Source: Knufia peltigerae
Lineage: Eukaryota; Ascomycota; Eurotiomycetes; Chaetothyriales; Trichomeriaceae
Direction of reading: 5' to 3'
NCBI GenBank assembly: GCA_030247855.1
Contig: JAPDRN010000010.1
Coordinates: 62,001 to 126,000, forward strand
Length of the DNA stretch: 64,000 nt
Shown: piece by piece, positions 54,075 through 64,000 of the stretch
Position numbering within the stretch: position 1 is the stretch's first letter
How the letters are laid out: the number at the start of each line of letters is the position of its first letter
Made by a program: the position numbers and the translations under genes
The notes under the pieces: generated by a model
What the model was told of the DNA's origin: nothing
Seen by the model: only the letters and a program-made list of their open reading frames with translations
The model's database searches: none

Positions 54075-55334
54075 ATGGCTCCACCATTTCGTGCCGACCA
54101 AGTAGGCTCATTACTTCGTCCAAAGAGTCTAGTCGACGCGCGAGCGAACTCGACTCTGAAAGTAGATCGTCTGCGTAGTGGACCATCATCGCATGAAAAG
54201 GGTGCGGCAGCCGACAACAACGCCCAAGATGACGACCCTCTGAACGCATTGAAAACCGCCCAGGATGCCGCCATCAAGGACGTCGTACGGGAACAACTCG
54301 ACCGCAACATTCTTCCTGTTGTCACCGGTGAGTATGAACGTGGCATCTTTTACGGCAACTTTTTCGAGGCTCTGAGCGGGTTCGAAGTCCGTTACACGCC
54401 CTTTGAAGACTTCAAAAAGGATTTCCCTACCAACCGACCTCTCCTGAAATGGGGAGTTCCAGGCCGAGACGCCGGGTTTCCAACGGCCCAAAAAGTGACG
54501 CTCGAAAAGTCCGCATACCTCGACGATTGGCTCTTCTTCCGCAATCTCTTGCCAAAGGATCAGATTAAGAATGCCAAAATGACTGTCCCCCCACCGGGAT
54601 GGTGGCACATCCAACTCAAACAGACATTCTCACCGGACCTGTTTCCCTCGGACGAGGCATTACTGTCCGATTTGAGCGCCGCCGTGAGGAAAGAGATCAT
54701 GACGCTGTACGACCACGGTCTGAGAGTCGTTCAGGTCGACGATCCCAACCTCAGTTTCTTTTGCGACGAGGAGTGGATTGCGACCTGTAAGACCGAAGGG
54801 GTCGATCTGGACCGTCTCCTCGAATTGTACATCAAGTCACATAACGACGCCATCCAAGATCTTCCGTCGGACCTGCACGTCGGTGTACACATCTGTCGAG
54901 GTAACTTCCCCAATGGCGTCGGGCTGGCGAGTGGTTCCTACGAACGTATCGCGCGAAAACTGTTCAACGAGACCGCGTACAAGTTGTTTTACTTGGAGTT
55001 CGATAGTCCTCGGGCGGGAGACTTCACACCTTTGAAACACTTGCCGGTTGACAAGGCCGTGGTGTTGGGTGTGGTGACGACCAAGTTCGCGGAACTAGAA
55101 GATACAAGTGAGCTCCAAAAGAGAGTGTATCAAGCCGCGGACGCGATTGCACAGGGACAGGGCAGAACCAGGGAAGATGCGCTGAGGGATAATCTCGCCG
55201 TCAGTCCTCAATGTGGCTTCGCTAGTGATCATAGTGAGGGTGGTGTAGGCATGAGTAGGGAAAGAATGTGGGAGAAGTTGGAGTTGGTGAAGAGGTTGTC
55301 CGAGGAAATCTGGCCTGGTTGGAACAAGAAGTGA
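54075..55334 (+). CDS. MetE C-terminal-like zinc methyltransferase (cobalamin-independent methionine synthase superfamily)
   Basis: A single exon of 419 aa, about half the length of full methionine synthase. It resembles the stand-alone catalytic-domain proteins (YxjG-like, Meth_synt_2). The opening FRADQVGSLLRPKSLVDAR is family-typical. The zinc ligands of MetE can all be placed: His272 and Cys274 in HVGVHICRGN, Glu308 in YLEFDSPRAGDF, and Cys380 in SPQCGFASD. The barrel-lining RVVQVDDPNLSFFCDEEW and PPPGWWHIQLKQTF are also present. The N-terminal MetE half, which binds folate, is absent, so the methyl donor and acceptor need not be those of methionine synthesis. It is intact and flanked by gene-poor DNA. 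Confidence 0.92.
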   Translation: MAPPFRADQVGSLLRPKSLVDARANSTLKVDRLRSGPSSHEKGAAADNNAQDDDPLNALKTAQDAAIKDVVREQLDRNILPVVTGEYERGIFYGNFFEALSGFEVRYTPFEDFKKDFPTNRPLLKWGVPGRDAGFPTAQKVTLEKSAYLDDWLFFRNLLPKDQIKNAKMTVPPPGWWHIQLKQTFSPDLFPSDEALLSDLSAAVRKEIMTLYDHGLRVVQVDDPNLSFFCDEEWIATCKTEGVDLDRLLELYIKSHNDAIQDLPSDLHVGVHICRGNFPNGVGLASGSYERIARKLFNETAYKLFYLEFDSPRAGDFTPLKHLPVDKAVVLGVVTTKFAELEDTSELQKRVYQAADAIAQGQGRTREDALRDNLAVSPQCGFASDHSEGGVGMSRERMWEKLELVKRLSEEIWPGWNKK

Positions 55335-55740
55335 GTAGGCATAAGGTGCATATACGGTTTAAATCTTGCAGAGCATGTTGTCAGGTTGTACTTCATGTCA
55401 AGGACAGATCTCAGTCCCAGTAGTAGGCATACAATACTCCAGAAATCATATTCATAGGAATTCAACAATAGAAGAATGCGAAGGACTGAGAGAAGAAGCA
55501 TTCGAAGAAGCGCAGACGCATCGACTCTTGTTGGTATAGATATTCTCGACAAGTCGTGATGCTGGAATTATCTGGCCTTAGCACCCTGTCAAAGCCAGCA
55601 ACGGCCCGCTGGAAATCTCCTGTCGTTGGTTCATCGCCTCCGCCTCTTCGTACTTTCCTCGATCCTGCACTGAATCATACTGTCTGGAAGCGCCAACGCA
55701 ATCGATGCAAGATCGGACAGCAGCGCCTCACATACCACTC
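55335..55740. other. convergent intergenic segment
   Basis: 406 nt between the stops of the MetE-like gene and the NLR gene. No gene is seen; small frames on both strands are unsupported. Confidence 0.5.
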
Positions 55741-58700
55741 CTAATTCGTTGTGGGCTGTTGTAGTAGCTCGATGATCCCAACATGTTGATTCTTCCCCGC
55801 CAACGCTATAACCGTTTGCCCTTCATGGTCTTCTACTTCAGTATTGGCACCCATATCAAGCAGATGTTGAACGATTTCGGTTTGCCCGTTTTCAGCTGCC
55901 CATAGTAAGGCCGTCTTGCCAAACTTGTCCCTCGCTTCCACATCGGCATTATTCCTAAGGAGCTGCCGCACCACGGCAATCAATCCTTTCTGAGCCGCCA
56001 AGATGAGGGCAGTCTTGCCACTGACTCCTCTAGCATCGACCTTGCTGTCCTTCGCTAATAGTAGCTCAATAGTTTCCGCCTGGAGTAAGTCGTCCTGTAC
56101 TCGCCTTGCCATCGTTAACCTTTTCTTGTTTTGCTGTTCAAAAAGCATTAATTGTAACTGGTAATCTAGAAGCACACGAGAGGCTACTGTGCTTGTAGCA
56201 AGTGATGACTGTGTTGTCGCAGAAAAATGGGTTGCCACATCATCTCCTACAGCCCATAATAATGGCGTTCTGCCATTCTCATCTTCAGCAGTAACATTGG
56301 CGTGCCGTGCAAGCAATAATTGGACAGAGTGTTTGTCTCCGTTTTCTGCCGCATGTGACAGTGGTGTCCGGCCATGTTCATCTCGCACATCGATATTCGC
56401 GCCCCTAGCCGTGACTAGGTCGATAATTGTATATTGTCGTCTTGTCACTGCCCATAGTAGAGCTGTCTTGCCGGTCTTATCCGTGGCTTCGATATTAGCG
56501 TCCTTGTCTAGCAACAGCCGCACAATAGATTCTCGCCCATTTTGAGCTGCCCATACCAAGGCTGTCATGCCGTCGTTGTCTGTAACTTCGATATCTGCAT
56601 TCTCATCTAGCAATAGTCGCACAATAGATTCTCGTCCATTTTGGGCTGCCCATATCAAGACTGTCTTGCCAATCTGATCCGTCGCTTCGATGTTAGCGTG
56701 CATATCTAGTAAACACTGCACGATAGATTCTCGCCCATTTTCGGCTGCCCGCATCAAGGCTGTCATGCCGTCGCTGTCTATAGCTTCAATATCGGCGTTC
56801 TTATCTAGCAACAGTTGCACGATAGATTCTCGCCCACTTTGGGCTGCCCACATCAAGGCTGTCATGCCTTCGCTGTCTATAGCTTCGATGTTAGCGTGCT
56901 TGTCTAGTAAATGCTGCACGATGGTGTCGGACTCGCTCGAAGCTGCCCAATGTAGAGCCGTCTTGCCTGCGGAGTCTTTCAACTCGAGCTCAGCATTACT
57001 GTCCAGAAGGTTCTGCACAATTTCTTGATGCCCTCGCTCCACGGCGTATGAGAGCGGCGTTCGATGAAACTTATCAGTTGTATTGACGTCAATTCCTTTC
57101 ATTGTCAACAACGAGTTGACTATCCTGCCGTAACCCTGGATGGCCGCTAGTGAAAGTTGGGTTCGACCCTCAACGTACTTTACATTGAAAGAGTTAACCG
57201 GGAAAGTCATAAGTGCTTCGGCAAGGGCCCTATGCCCTTTATCAAGTGCCCAGGAAAGTGGTGTGTGGTCCTTGCGAGCCGAAAAAGCCCGGCTAAATTC
57301 AAGGTCGGCGGTAATATCTTCCGTTGGAGCTTTTCCATTCTGTTGTAACAGTGCTCGAACCACATCGCGGTGGCCATTTGCTAATGCGGCGAAAAGAGGA
57401 AACTGATATCGTTCCCCTCGAAAATCCGTTTCTGCGCCATTTTTGCAAGCCGTCCTTACTAACATTGCCAAGTTTTTCTCGGCAAGTATATAGAGCAGGG
57501 TCACATAGGACGTGTACCGGCGGGTGTCGTAAGGTGCTAGCAAGTTATGGATCTTGACCCAGGAGCCAAGGGCAAAATCTCTCAAGAAGTCATCTTGTGA
57601 AACTCCTGTGGCGGCTTCATCAGCATGGCATAATACATAACGGCTTGCATAGTCGAGAAATGGCAATTTGTTTGTCAACGCTTGTCTGAGATTCTTTGCG
57701 GATTCAGAAGAAGCCTTTGGAAGATGTTGATCAGATGGTATAAGACCAGATACGTCGACATGCAGGTAAGTCCGACAGCAATCCTTTAGCTGATCATGGC
57801 TGGTACTGTAAAGATTGTTTTCGAGATCCGGCCACAGTTCGCACAAACCATTATCCTTCAGGAGGAAATCTCGCACTGATTCGTGAATGAACTGCACAGT
57901 AGGCGTCTTTGACTTGGTCAGCTCAGCGAGACCTTTCGAAGAGCTGAGCACAAATCGATTCATGTCGTCCACGGTGATGTGCTCAGAGTCCCAGACTGCC
58001 ATGGCATCAGAGTCAGGATCAAGACCAGCCCACATCGCGAAGTAAAATTCTTCTCGCCTCAGCGGCCGTTTAGCAAACAATATCCAACGAAGGCAAAGTA
58101 ATAGGTCGTTCATGTTAGCACAATCCCTCCTCAAAATGGTTCTGAAGAGGTCACTGAGCTTGTCAGGTATTTCTTGCAGTCTTTTCTTGACGGCCGGAAT
58201 TCGCCCGCTCTTGTATTCATCGTTTAAGATAGGAATGACCAAAACCGCCCACATGAAGACACCATTTGCCTTCTCCTGTATTTGCACTCTGACTTCCTCG
58301 AGGTCTCTCCGTGCACCAGCCCGGAGATGTCGTTGTACATACTTCGCCAAATCGTGAGCATGACCTACTTCGTTTTCCAAGGTCAACTGCCGCCCGTTCC
58401 GAATATCGATAGTTGGATAATGGCGACTGGCGAAGCATACATAGAGCTGGGCTTCGCGTTCGAGCGCTGTTTGTGATAGTTCTTCGAAAAAGAAAACCAT
58501 TTCCTGAACCTGCTCCTCGTCACATTCGTCGAGGGCATCGATGAAGCACTTGATTCGTCGGTGCCCAAGGCGTGCGGTAGCTGCAGACAAAAGTCTACAC
58601 AGCGTTTCGACTGTCCAGGCCGGGGATCCCCCTTGACCCGATATATTATTCACATCATCCAGAAGGTCCTGCAGGTCCGTCATTTTGGTCAGGAGCTGAA

Positions 58701-59874
58701 ATAGTAGAGCTCGGTACATGCCAATCGTTGACCTTTCGAGCTCGTCCCCCCTAGCGTTAAAGAAGAAGGAGAGAATAATTTCACTCTCCGATCTTGCTTT
58801 GTCGGCATTCGCGAGAGCGAACTTCACCAAGGTCGATTTCCCGGCGCCAGGCTTCCCGTTGATCCATAAGAACCCACAATGTTGGGATAGTTGCTCGGGA
58901 TCGATCCAATCCAGGTAGGCACAGTGCTTCAACAGCCACTGACATGTTGAGGAATAGGCCGTTTTGATCGTAGATCGCCGTGAATCCATTTGCTCAAAGC
59001 CCAGGGAAGCTAGCATTGCCTTTCGATGGTCGACCAGCCTTGCCTCTTCCGTAGGCGTCGAAGATCGACCAGAGCCGCGTACAATAAGGCTACTAGAGTG
59101 TGAGTGGACAAGGCTTTGCCCGATGCCCTCGAGTTGCCTCCGATAGTCTCCGGCGATTGCATCCTTCAGCCGGTCAAAAGCTCTGTTTCCTTCACCATAG
59201 ACAATAGGCATAGACACATCAAAAATCCCGAAGAGACAATATGCCATATCTTCCGTCTTCCTAGTCTCACGTCCAGCTAACCATCGCATCCGCTCCTCGG
59301 GACTGAAATCTTCCAGAGAGCATCCACGGAGAGCTTCTACAGGGATACGTGTTACTTCGTGGATGACCCGCTCAAGCGTATCTTTGTCGCCCAGCCACAC
59401 GCTTTCCCGAGAATAGAAATCGACTCTTCGCGGAGCAAGCAGTTCTTGCAGTGTCCAGCCCCGTTTAAACCACTTGCTTCTCCGGAAGGCGGATTCCCAG
59501 ATTCCAGTGCTTCCAGTGTTGTCCCGTTTGCAAACCGATACATCGGACAGGAACACGTAGCACCTTTCTGCGTTGGCGTACCACCGAAACATGGACACGA
59601 TAGCTTCTGAGAGTTCCACCAGGTTTGTCTTATCGATACAGCATGTATCGATCCAAAAATGGTGCAGGTCATCCTTTCGCACTTGATCCGCACAGAACTG
59701 TATCTTTATGTAGCCCTCCTTGTTACTGGCTATTCCATCTTCAAGATCCTTTAAAGTCACCTCCTCCTGATCAGGTCCCCATCTATGTGAGAGGATTGCG
59801 TAGGGCGGAATGTCTGCGTCCAGGTCATCGGTAAGGCTGAGCTTACCACGATCGCTAATTCGTATCAGGCGCAT
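55741..59874 (-). CDS. HET–NACHT–ankyrin NLR (heterokaryon-incompatibility-type STAND protein)
   Basis: A single exon of 1377 aa. The N-terminal HET domain spans roughly residues 20–230 (YAILSHRWG, FWIDTCCIDKTNLVELSEAI, RCYVFLSDV, SKWFKRGWTLQELLAP, MAYCLFGIFDVSMPIVYGEG). The NACHT NTPase follows with P-loop GKPGAGKST near 340–348 and Walker B-like IKCFIDALDECDEEQ near 435–450, then SSKGLAEL and FIHESVRDFLL. From about 785 to the end are ankyrin repeats, including five nearly identical tandem units. An insertion of about 50 residues (QSSLATST…RRVQDDLLQ) separates the last three repeats. In Podospora the HET-D/E/R proteins combine HET and NACHT with WD40 repeats and trigger cell death on non-self recognition; here ankyrin units fill the recognition slot. 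The frame is fully intact. Confidence 0.95.
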   Translation of the reverse strand: MRLIRISDRGKLSLTDDLDADIPPYAILSHRWGPDQEEVTLKDLEDGIASNKEGYIKIQFCADQVRKDDLHHFWIDTCCIDKTNLVELSEAIVSMFRWYANAERCYVFLSDVSVCKRDNTGSTGIWESAFRRSKWFKRGWTLQELLAPRRVDFYSRESVWLGDKDTLERVIHEVTRIPVEALRGCSLEDFSPEERMRWLAGRETRKTEDMAYCLFGIFDVSMPIVYGEGNRAFDRLKDAIAGDYRRQLEGIGQSLVHSHSSSLIVRGSGRSSTPTEEARLVDHRKAMLASLGFEQMDSRRSTIKTAYSSTCQWLLKHCAYLDWIDPEQLSQHCGFLWINGKPGAGKSTLVKFALANADKARSESEIILSFFFNARGDELERSTIGMYRALLFQLLTKMTDLQDLLDDVNNISGQGGSPAWTVETLCRLLSAATARLGHRRIKCFIDALDECDEEQVQEMVFFFEELSQTALEREAQLYVCFASRHYPTIDIRNGRQLTLENEVGHAHDLAKYVQRHLRAGARRDLEEVRVQIQEKANGVFMWAVLVIPILNDEYKSGRIPAVKKRLQEIPDKLSDLFRTILRRDCANMNDLLLCLRWILFAKRPLRREEFYFAMWAGLDPDSDAMAVWDSEHITVDDMNRFVLSSSKGLAELTKSKTPTVQFIHESVRDFLLKDNGLCELWPDLENNLYSTSHDQLKDCCRTYLHVDVSGLIPSDQHLPKASSESAKNLRQALTNKLPFLDYASRYVLCHADEAATGVSQDDFLRDFALGSWVKIHNLLAPYDTRRYTSYVTLLYILAEKNLAMLVRTACKNGAETDFRGERYQFPLFAALANGHRDVVRALLQQNGKAPTEDITADLEFSRAFSARKDHTPLSWALDKGHRALAEALMTFPVNSFNVKYVEGRTQLSLAAIQGYGRIVNSLLTMKGIDVNTTDKFHRTPLSYAVERGHQEIVQNLLDSNAELELKDSAGKTALHWAASSESDTIVQHLLDKHANIEAIDSEGMTALMWAAQSGRESIVQLLLDKNADIEAIDSDGMTALMRAAENGRESIVQCLLDMHANIEATDQIGKTVLIWAAQNGRESIVRLLLDENADIEVTDNDGMTALVWAAQNGRESIVRLLLDKDANIEATDKTGKTALLWAVTRRQYTIIDLVTARGANIDVRDEHGRTPLSHAAENGDKHSVQLLLARHANVTAEDENGRTPLLWAVGDDVATHFSATTQSSLATSTVASRVLLDYQLQLMLFEQQNKKRLTMARRVQDDLLQAETIELLLAKDSKVDARGVSGKTALILAAQKGLIAVVRQLLRNNADVEARDKFGKTALLWAAENGQTEIVQHLLDMGANTEVEDHEGQTVIALAGKNQHVGIIELLQQPTTN
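56490..56990. repeat. tandem 99-bp ankyrin-coding units
   Basis: Within the NLR gene, five consecutive units begin about every 99 bp (near 56497, 56596, 56695, 56794, 56893). They share strings such as ATAGATTCTCGCCCA and GGCTGCCCA at equivalent places. Each encodes one 33-residue ankyrin repeat of the type GMTALMWAAQSGRESIVQLL. Flanking ankyrin units are much more diverged. Confidence 0.85.
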
Positions 59875-60654
59875 GTTCGGGAGTTGGATTTGGTGATAGG
59901 TAGAGACTGGAGCATGAAATCGATGTTAAAAGGTTATACATTCATGGAGACTTCTTCATCGTCCAACTCGGCTGACTGATCGTTATGCTCGAAAAGAGAG
60001 ACGTGGTGTCGCGGCTGCAGGTCAGTAAGTGGTCGAGAGCAAGGCTCCAAGACTCAGCGTCGTACGAGAGGTTGTTTCGCAAGTCTGAAAGCTACATACC
60101 GATTGAGGGATGTGGGAGATGATCATGTTCGCAAACCACAGGGGACAAAGATCTTTTGCATCAGGCTGAAGGATGGCTTGGGCACTGCCTTGAGGCTGAG
60201 CACGCCAAGTTCTCCGTTAAGCTAGCATTTGGTATTTTTGTACAATACAATGCAGGAGCCGCACTTGAAGACGCGGGGTTGATATCGCAGGCTGCCTATT
60301 CGCTCACTAGCCAGCGATCAAGCGGCCCGAAGGAATTACCCGCCCACTGTTTCCTTCCCCGACGGAGTGAAGGTGGTCCACTCATAGTGAGATGACTGGG
60401 TTTGTATCTCCGGACGAGACGGGTTTTATTGTAAGAGAGTGATAGGAAAGCTCAAGCGGTGGGAAATGAAGTCGCGGTCATCCAACCAGATTGCACTTCA
60501 AATCAACGGGGTAGTTAACGTCCACTGTGGTCAGACAAGGATTAGTGTGGGACGATGTGTAGTCTGTGACAGTCTAGAGTGGATGGAGGCGATGTGGAAA
60601 TCCGAAAAGAACAATATGAAAGTGCGTCCATCATCTCGCAAAACGATCTTTGCG
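59875..60654. other. intergenic between NLR gene and NLR relict
   Basis: About 780 nt. It includes the NLR promoter. A plus-strand frame opens at 60439 and runs into the relict; its first 70 codons have no recognised similarity and may be decayed N-terminal effector sequence. Confidence 0.45.
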
Positions 60655-61658
60655 ATTCCAATTGGGCCCGACCCCTATTTTGTCTCTCGAGATGCCATTT
60701 CATCGCCCATTAAAAATCAATTTGAACGGTATCGACGGGCGGTTCTACGCGGTATGGGTGGGACCGGGTACGTTTTATACACTACACTCTCGCGAGACAA
60801 CTTGGCATATTAACTACTACATTAGAAAATCGCAAACAGCCATCGCCTGTGCGCATCAGCACCGTTAACAGCATCCAGACAGCCAAGTGTTTTGGATGTA
60901 TGCGGCCACGAGAAGTCGGTTCGTATAGGCATGCCAGCAGATGGCATGACAGTTGAACTTGTCCGGATACGAGGATGCCAAAACAGATGCCTGCGAGATG
61001 GTAGCGGCACGGTTAGGTGAAGAGGAGAATGGGCCATGGCTCCTGATCGTCGACAATGTGGATGATGCCGATCTCGCCCTGGGTTTCATGCCTTGGGTTG
61101 AACTAGATGTTCACGACGATGCCCTGATGAAGCAGCTGATGGATTACCTCCCTCTCACTCTGGACGCCGCAAGACGGCTCCTGATTAAACACGAAATGAG
61201 GACGTGGCGGATACCCTCGGACAGAGCGCATCACCCATCCCCGTAGGACCTATTTCGTGGTTTCTATGGGCATGCGGCAAACATGAGGCTGCATTTGAAC
61301 ATGTGTCGAAGTCACATGATATCTTGGTGATTCTACTTGGAGATAAGGAATAGCAAGTATCGACAACCGTACATTAATGGCATCGGTGCTACAGTATTGA
61401 GTGAAGTACGAGGAGGCGGAGGCGATGAATGGACGAGCGTTGGCATGACGTGAGAAGGGGCTGAGGATGGACCGTCCCTTTATGTTGAAGAGTGTTTACT
61501 GCCTGGCCAACTTACTCGATACTAGGGAAGATTTCCATTAGGCCTTTGCTCTCTATCAACACGCCATTAGTGCTTTTGATAGAGTGCTAGGGCACGATGA
61601 TCCCACTACAGCGGCTTGTCGAGAACATCTATCGTCGCTGCTAAGGAGAATCGAGTAA
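60655..61658 (+). pseudogene. relict NB-ARC/NTPase–TPR NLR
   Basis: Decayed NLR of the NTPase–tetratricopeptide type. From 60655 the sequence reads PIGPDPYFVSRDAI then RRAVLRGMGG, interrupted by a canonical 58-nt intron (60768–60825). Splicing gives a P-loop GGTGKSQTAIACAHQHR. Next come VFWMYAATRSRFV and ENGPWLLIVDNVDDADL (Walker B), broken by stops at 60866, 60926 and 60947. A fragment resembling LPLTLDAA follows near 61150, then a different frame near 61400 gives YEEAEAMNGRALA and SVYCLANLL, with stops at 61446 and 61539. The last TPR-like block, ALYQHAISAFDRVLGHDDPTTAACREHLSSLL, ends at a stop at 61656–61658. The middle (ARC region and most TPRs) is missing. All five internal stops could come from single C-to-T changes. 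Block order makes the assignment firm although no product is possible. Confidence 0.85.
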
Positions 61659-63968
61659 TTGTTCTTTGCTTCTACCTTATAGTGCGCCTGTCGACGTGAG
61701 ACTCTCATACTGTAGTGAATAGTAACCTGGGGAAAGTCTGCAATATGTTCGGAAGCAGGTAAGGCAGGCTTCGGGAAGGTCTGTATGAAACCACGGAATA
61801 TGGTGGAAATCGAGGCATAAAGTAGGACCCAACTAGGTTTTCGATCAAGCTTTTGCAACCGTTTATGATGGGCATAGATCTCGCTGCGACATCTCGTCAG
61901 GTGAAAGTGACGACTTTCTTAACTGCTTGCGCGGCAGGACTTTCATTTTACTCAAACTGGATATCCGGTCGTACCACTTCAACAAGAAGTGGGTGATTGT
62001 GCGGTACCTCCGAAATCAAAGCAGGATCAGATGAGAGTCTAGGGCCAAGTCGAGAGAGGTCCAGATCTCGGATTAACATGACCACAAAGTGAAACTCCAT
62101 TACACAGAGAATCAGGGTCTTTGGGAGAGGTATGTCAGAGAGATCAAACGGAGTTCGGAATGTTAAACAGCCCCGCAAGGATGTAACATATGCTGACCTG
62201 CAAATCACTTTACCCCTCGGAGTACCCATGTGTGTAGTGTTGAGTACAGTAGGGCCAACCAACAGTTCGGGCGAGGGAAAAGAATCGCGAATCACTTGCC
62301 TAAAAATAGGATAGTGATCATGAGCCTCAAACGTCAAACGAATATCTTGAAAGACTCGGCCAGAACCGTTGGACCGAATGGATGTGATGATGTCGTGACA
62401 TTGACGTTTGTTTCTTCCGTCTGATTACGGAGGATTTCCAGAAGACACGATGGAATAATGTTTTTTTGGTGACGGATGAAAAACCTTGAGGGAACTCGTG
62501 ATCTTCAGGGGACCTCGGCGCCTCAGGTGATGATTGCAGGCCCGGGTGGGGCTCACGTGCACCACAGAGCAAACACCGCAGAGACCACAGACCACGGACC
62601 ACGATTCACTCCCGGGCCAACGCTCAAGGCCCTTACTATTTACTCACTATTAGGGCGCTGTGCACATTCTTCCAGGGGCTAGTGAGGCCATGGCAAAAGC
62701 CTAATGAAGCCCGAAAGCTCATGAAGATAGGTAGGTACTGTACCTACTTTAGAGTGTGAACACCAGAGCATGAACTGGGTACGGAAATTCGGCTACAAGG
62801 CCAGGCACAATACTCGTACTCGTAATTAGGTGTCAACGGCGAGGGAGCCATTATTCGGTCCGCATAGTTCGATTGTGGCCCCCATCACCTGCAGTATGCC
62901 ATGTAACTAACGAAAGGTGATCGACTGACCATTCGGGCGTACTGAAACTTTCCCATCAACAAAGTCCAATGGACGTACGTTTTACTCTACTATTCAGTGC
63001 TTATGAGCACAAGAGGGTGCTCAAATTGTATGCAGCATGGCAAATGAACTGGATAAAATCATCTCGTTGCTCACCTTGTTGTGGTGGCGTACTGAGACCT
63101 CAAGTTCATGCGGCGAAACTCCCCACGGGGAGTGTGAGAAATCTGATTACGAGGGATGCGAGGAAACCCCTATACAAAGGACATGTTTCTCTCTTACTCC
63201 GTCCTCAAAGTAACCTCACATCGTCATTGATCAAGTGACCAAGTCAACAAGTTACCAATTGCTGACATGTTTGGGATTTGTTGTGGTGAGTCGAAACATC
63301 CGCGCCTTTCCGGTAGGTGTCCAGCCTCGCCTCCCGTGATAATTCGAGATCTACACAAGCTCCGCCGGCCTAGACTAGCGAAGAGCTTCTTTCACGCCAC
63401 AAAGACGTCTGCGGCGCATCCCTGGATTGTGTCTTCGAACCTCGGGACCCTCTCGATCGTGCACTATTATACTGTACTACGCTGTTCGGCATCGATGAGT
63501 TGCCGAATACCACAACATCATGCGGAACCCTCATTGGCTCCGGACAACCTCACGCGAGGGACCCACTCTCGTACCATGGGCCATTTTCCCTCGGATTACT
63601 CTGCACGGTATGCGCACTATGTGCTTTGATGGAGACCTCGTGCTTACCGATCCCTGGAGAAATCACTCACTTCACAGGCGTCATTGGACGTATGCGATGA
63701 AAGCATCCCCCCGGGTCTCCTCTCTCGTGGTGTCATCCGTGGGCCTCCGCCATTTGGGAAAGTTACATTCACAATTCACCTCGACCAGAAAGCACTGATC
63801 ACCACGTGTTGTAGCAACGATTTTTCCACGAGCAGGTGGGTCAGCCTGGGAGGTATAAGATCAACCCGAGCTGCTATACGTTCTCCCAAACGAAAAGAAA
63901 GCTGACTGCTTCTCATCACAAAAGAAAACGACAATCAACAAGTTGTATCAAATCTACTCACACAAATT
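61659..63968. other. 2.3-kb gene-poor region
   Basis: No supported gene. A 129-codon minus-strand frame at 61948–62337 lacks an ATG at its start and any motif. A TACTCCGTC copy lies near 63195. The last 150 nt resemble a promoter and leader, with a TATAAG element near 63855 and an A/C-rich stretch before the next ATG. Confidence 0.5.
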
Positions 63969-64000
63969 ATGGGGTCTTTCAAAGTCCCAAAGTTCCAGAA
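63969..64000 (+). CDS. start of a right-truncated gene
   Basis: ATG at 63969–63971 begins MGSFKVPKFQ before the window ends. The context AAATTATGG and the preceding TATAAG element support a real start. The FKVPK motif at this position recalls fungal delta-1-pyrroline-5-carboxylate dehydrogenases, but ten residues cannot establish that. Confidence 0.45.
   Translation, partial: MGSFKVPKFQ

Noticed and set aside
61948..62337. 129-codon minus-strand frame
   Set aside because: Starts with a non-ATG codon; the ATG-initiated remainder is short and unlike any family I recognise. Kept as intergenic.

Overview
The window looks like nuclear DNA of a filamentous ascomycete (Pezizomycotina). It has short GT–AG introns of about 46–125 nt, compact genes separated by 0.3–2.4 kb, and typical families: Zn(II)2Cys6 and bZIP regulators, a HET–NACHT–ankyrin NLR, a glutaminase A, a fungal rhodopsin-domain protein, a Sos7 kinetochore protein and an RNA-silencing RdRp. 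Gene content and style would fit a eurotiomycete, perhaps a black-yeast relative, but that placement is an impression from memory. I saw no rRNA, tRNA, CRISPR array or intact transposon.

Layout. 1–6.7 kb: a left-truncated gene (minus), an Mtr-like amino-acid permease (minus) and a kelch membrane protein with an apparent 1-nt frameshift (minus). 6.7–20 kb: a disordered conserved nuclear-type protein (plus), GDT1 Mn/Ca transporter (minus) divergent from a SPOUT RNA methyltransferase (plus), and an ABCG half-transporter (minus) divergent from a Zn(II)2Cys6 regulator (plus). 20–32 kb: an RNA-dependent RNA polymerase (plus), the ribosomal-protein pair eL21 (minus) and uS4 (plus) sharing one promoter, Sos7 (minus), and a RIM2-type mitochondrial pyrimidine-nucleotide carrier (minus). 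32–48 kb: a nitrilase (minus) divergent from an acyl-CoA dehydrogenase (plus), a bZIP regulator (plus) tail-to-tail with an ACR3 arsenite exporter (minus), a secreted glutaminase A (plus), an acyltransferase-3 (minus), a GFA-domain protein (plus) and an APC permease (minus).

48–64 kb is gene-poor: a rhodopsin-domain membrane protein (plus), a MetE-like zinc methyltransferase (plus), a large intact HET–NACHT–ankyrin NLR (minus), and beside it the decayed relict of a second NLR of NTPase–TPR type (plus). The last 32 bases begin another gene (plus).

Functional groupings are inferences from adjacency: bZIP plus ACR3 as a possible metalloid-response pair, ABCG plus Zn-cluster regulator as a possible efflux pair, and eL21/uS4 as a co-regulated bidirectional ribosomal pair. 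The most unusual signals are the NLR pair (one intact with homogenised ankyrin units, one dead with C-to-T type stops), a composite palindrome in the eL21/uS4 promoter whose core recurs in a uS4 intron, an 8-nt microexon in the permease, and a 9-mer (TACTCCGTA) scattered through intergenic DNA. Exon coordinates were assigned by hand from splice signals and reading-frame continuity.
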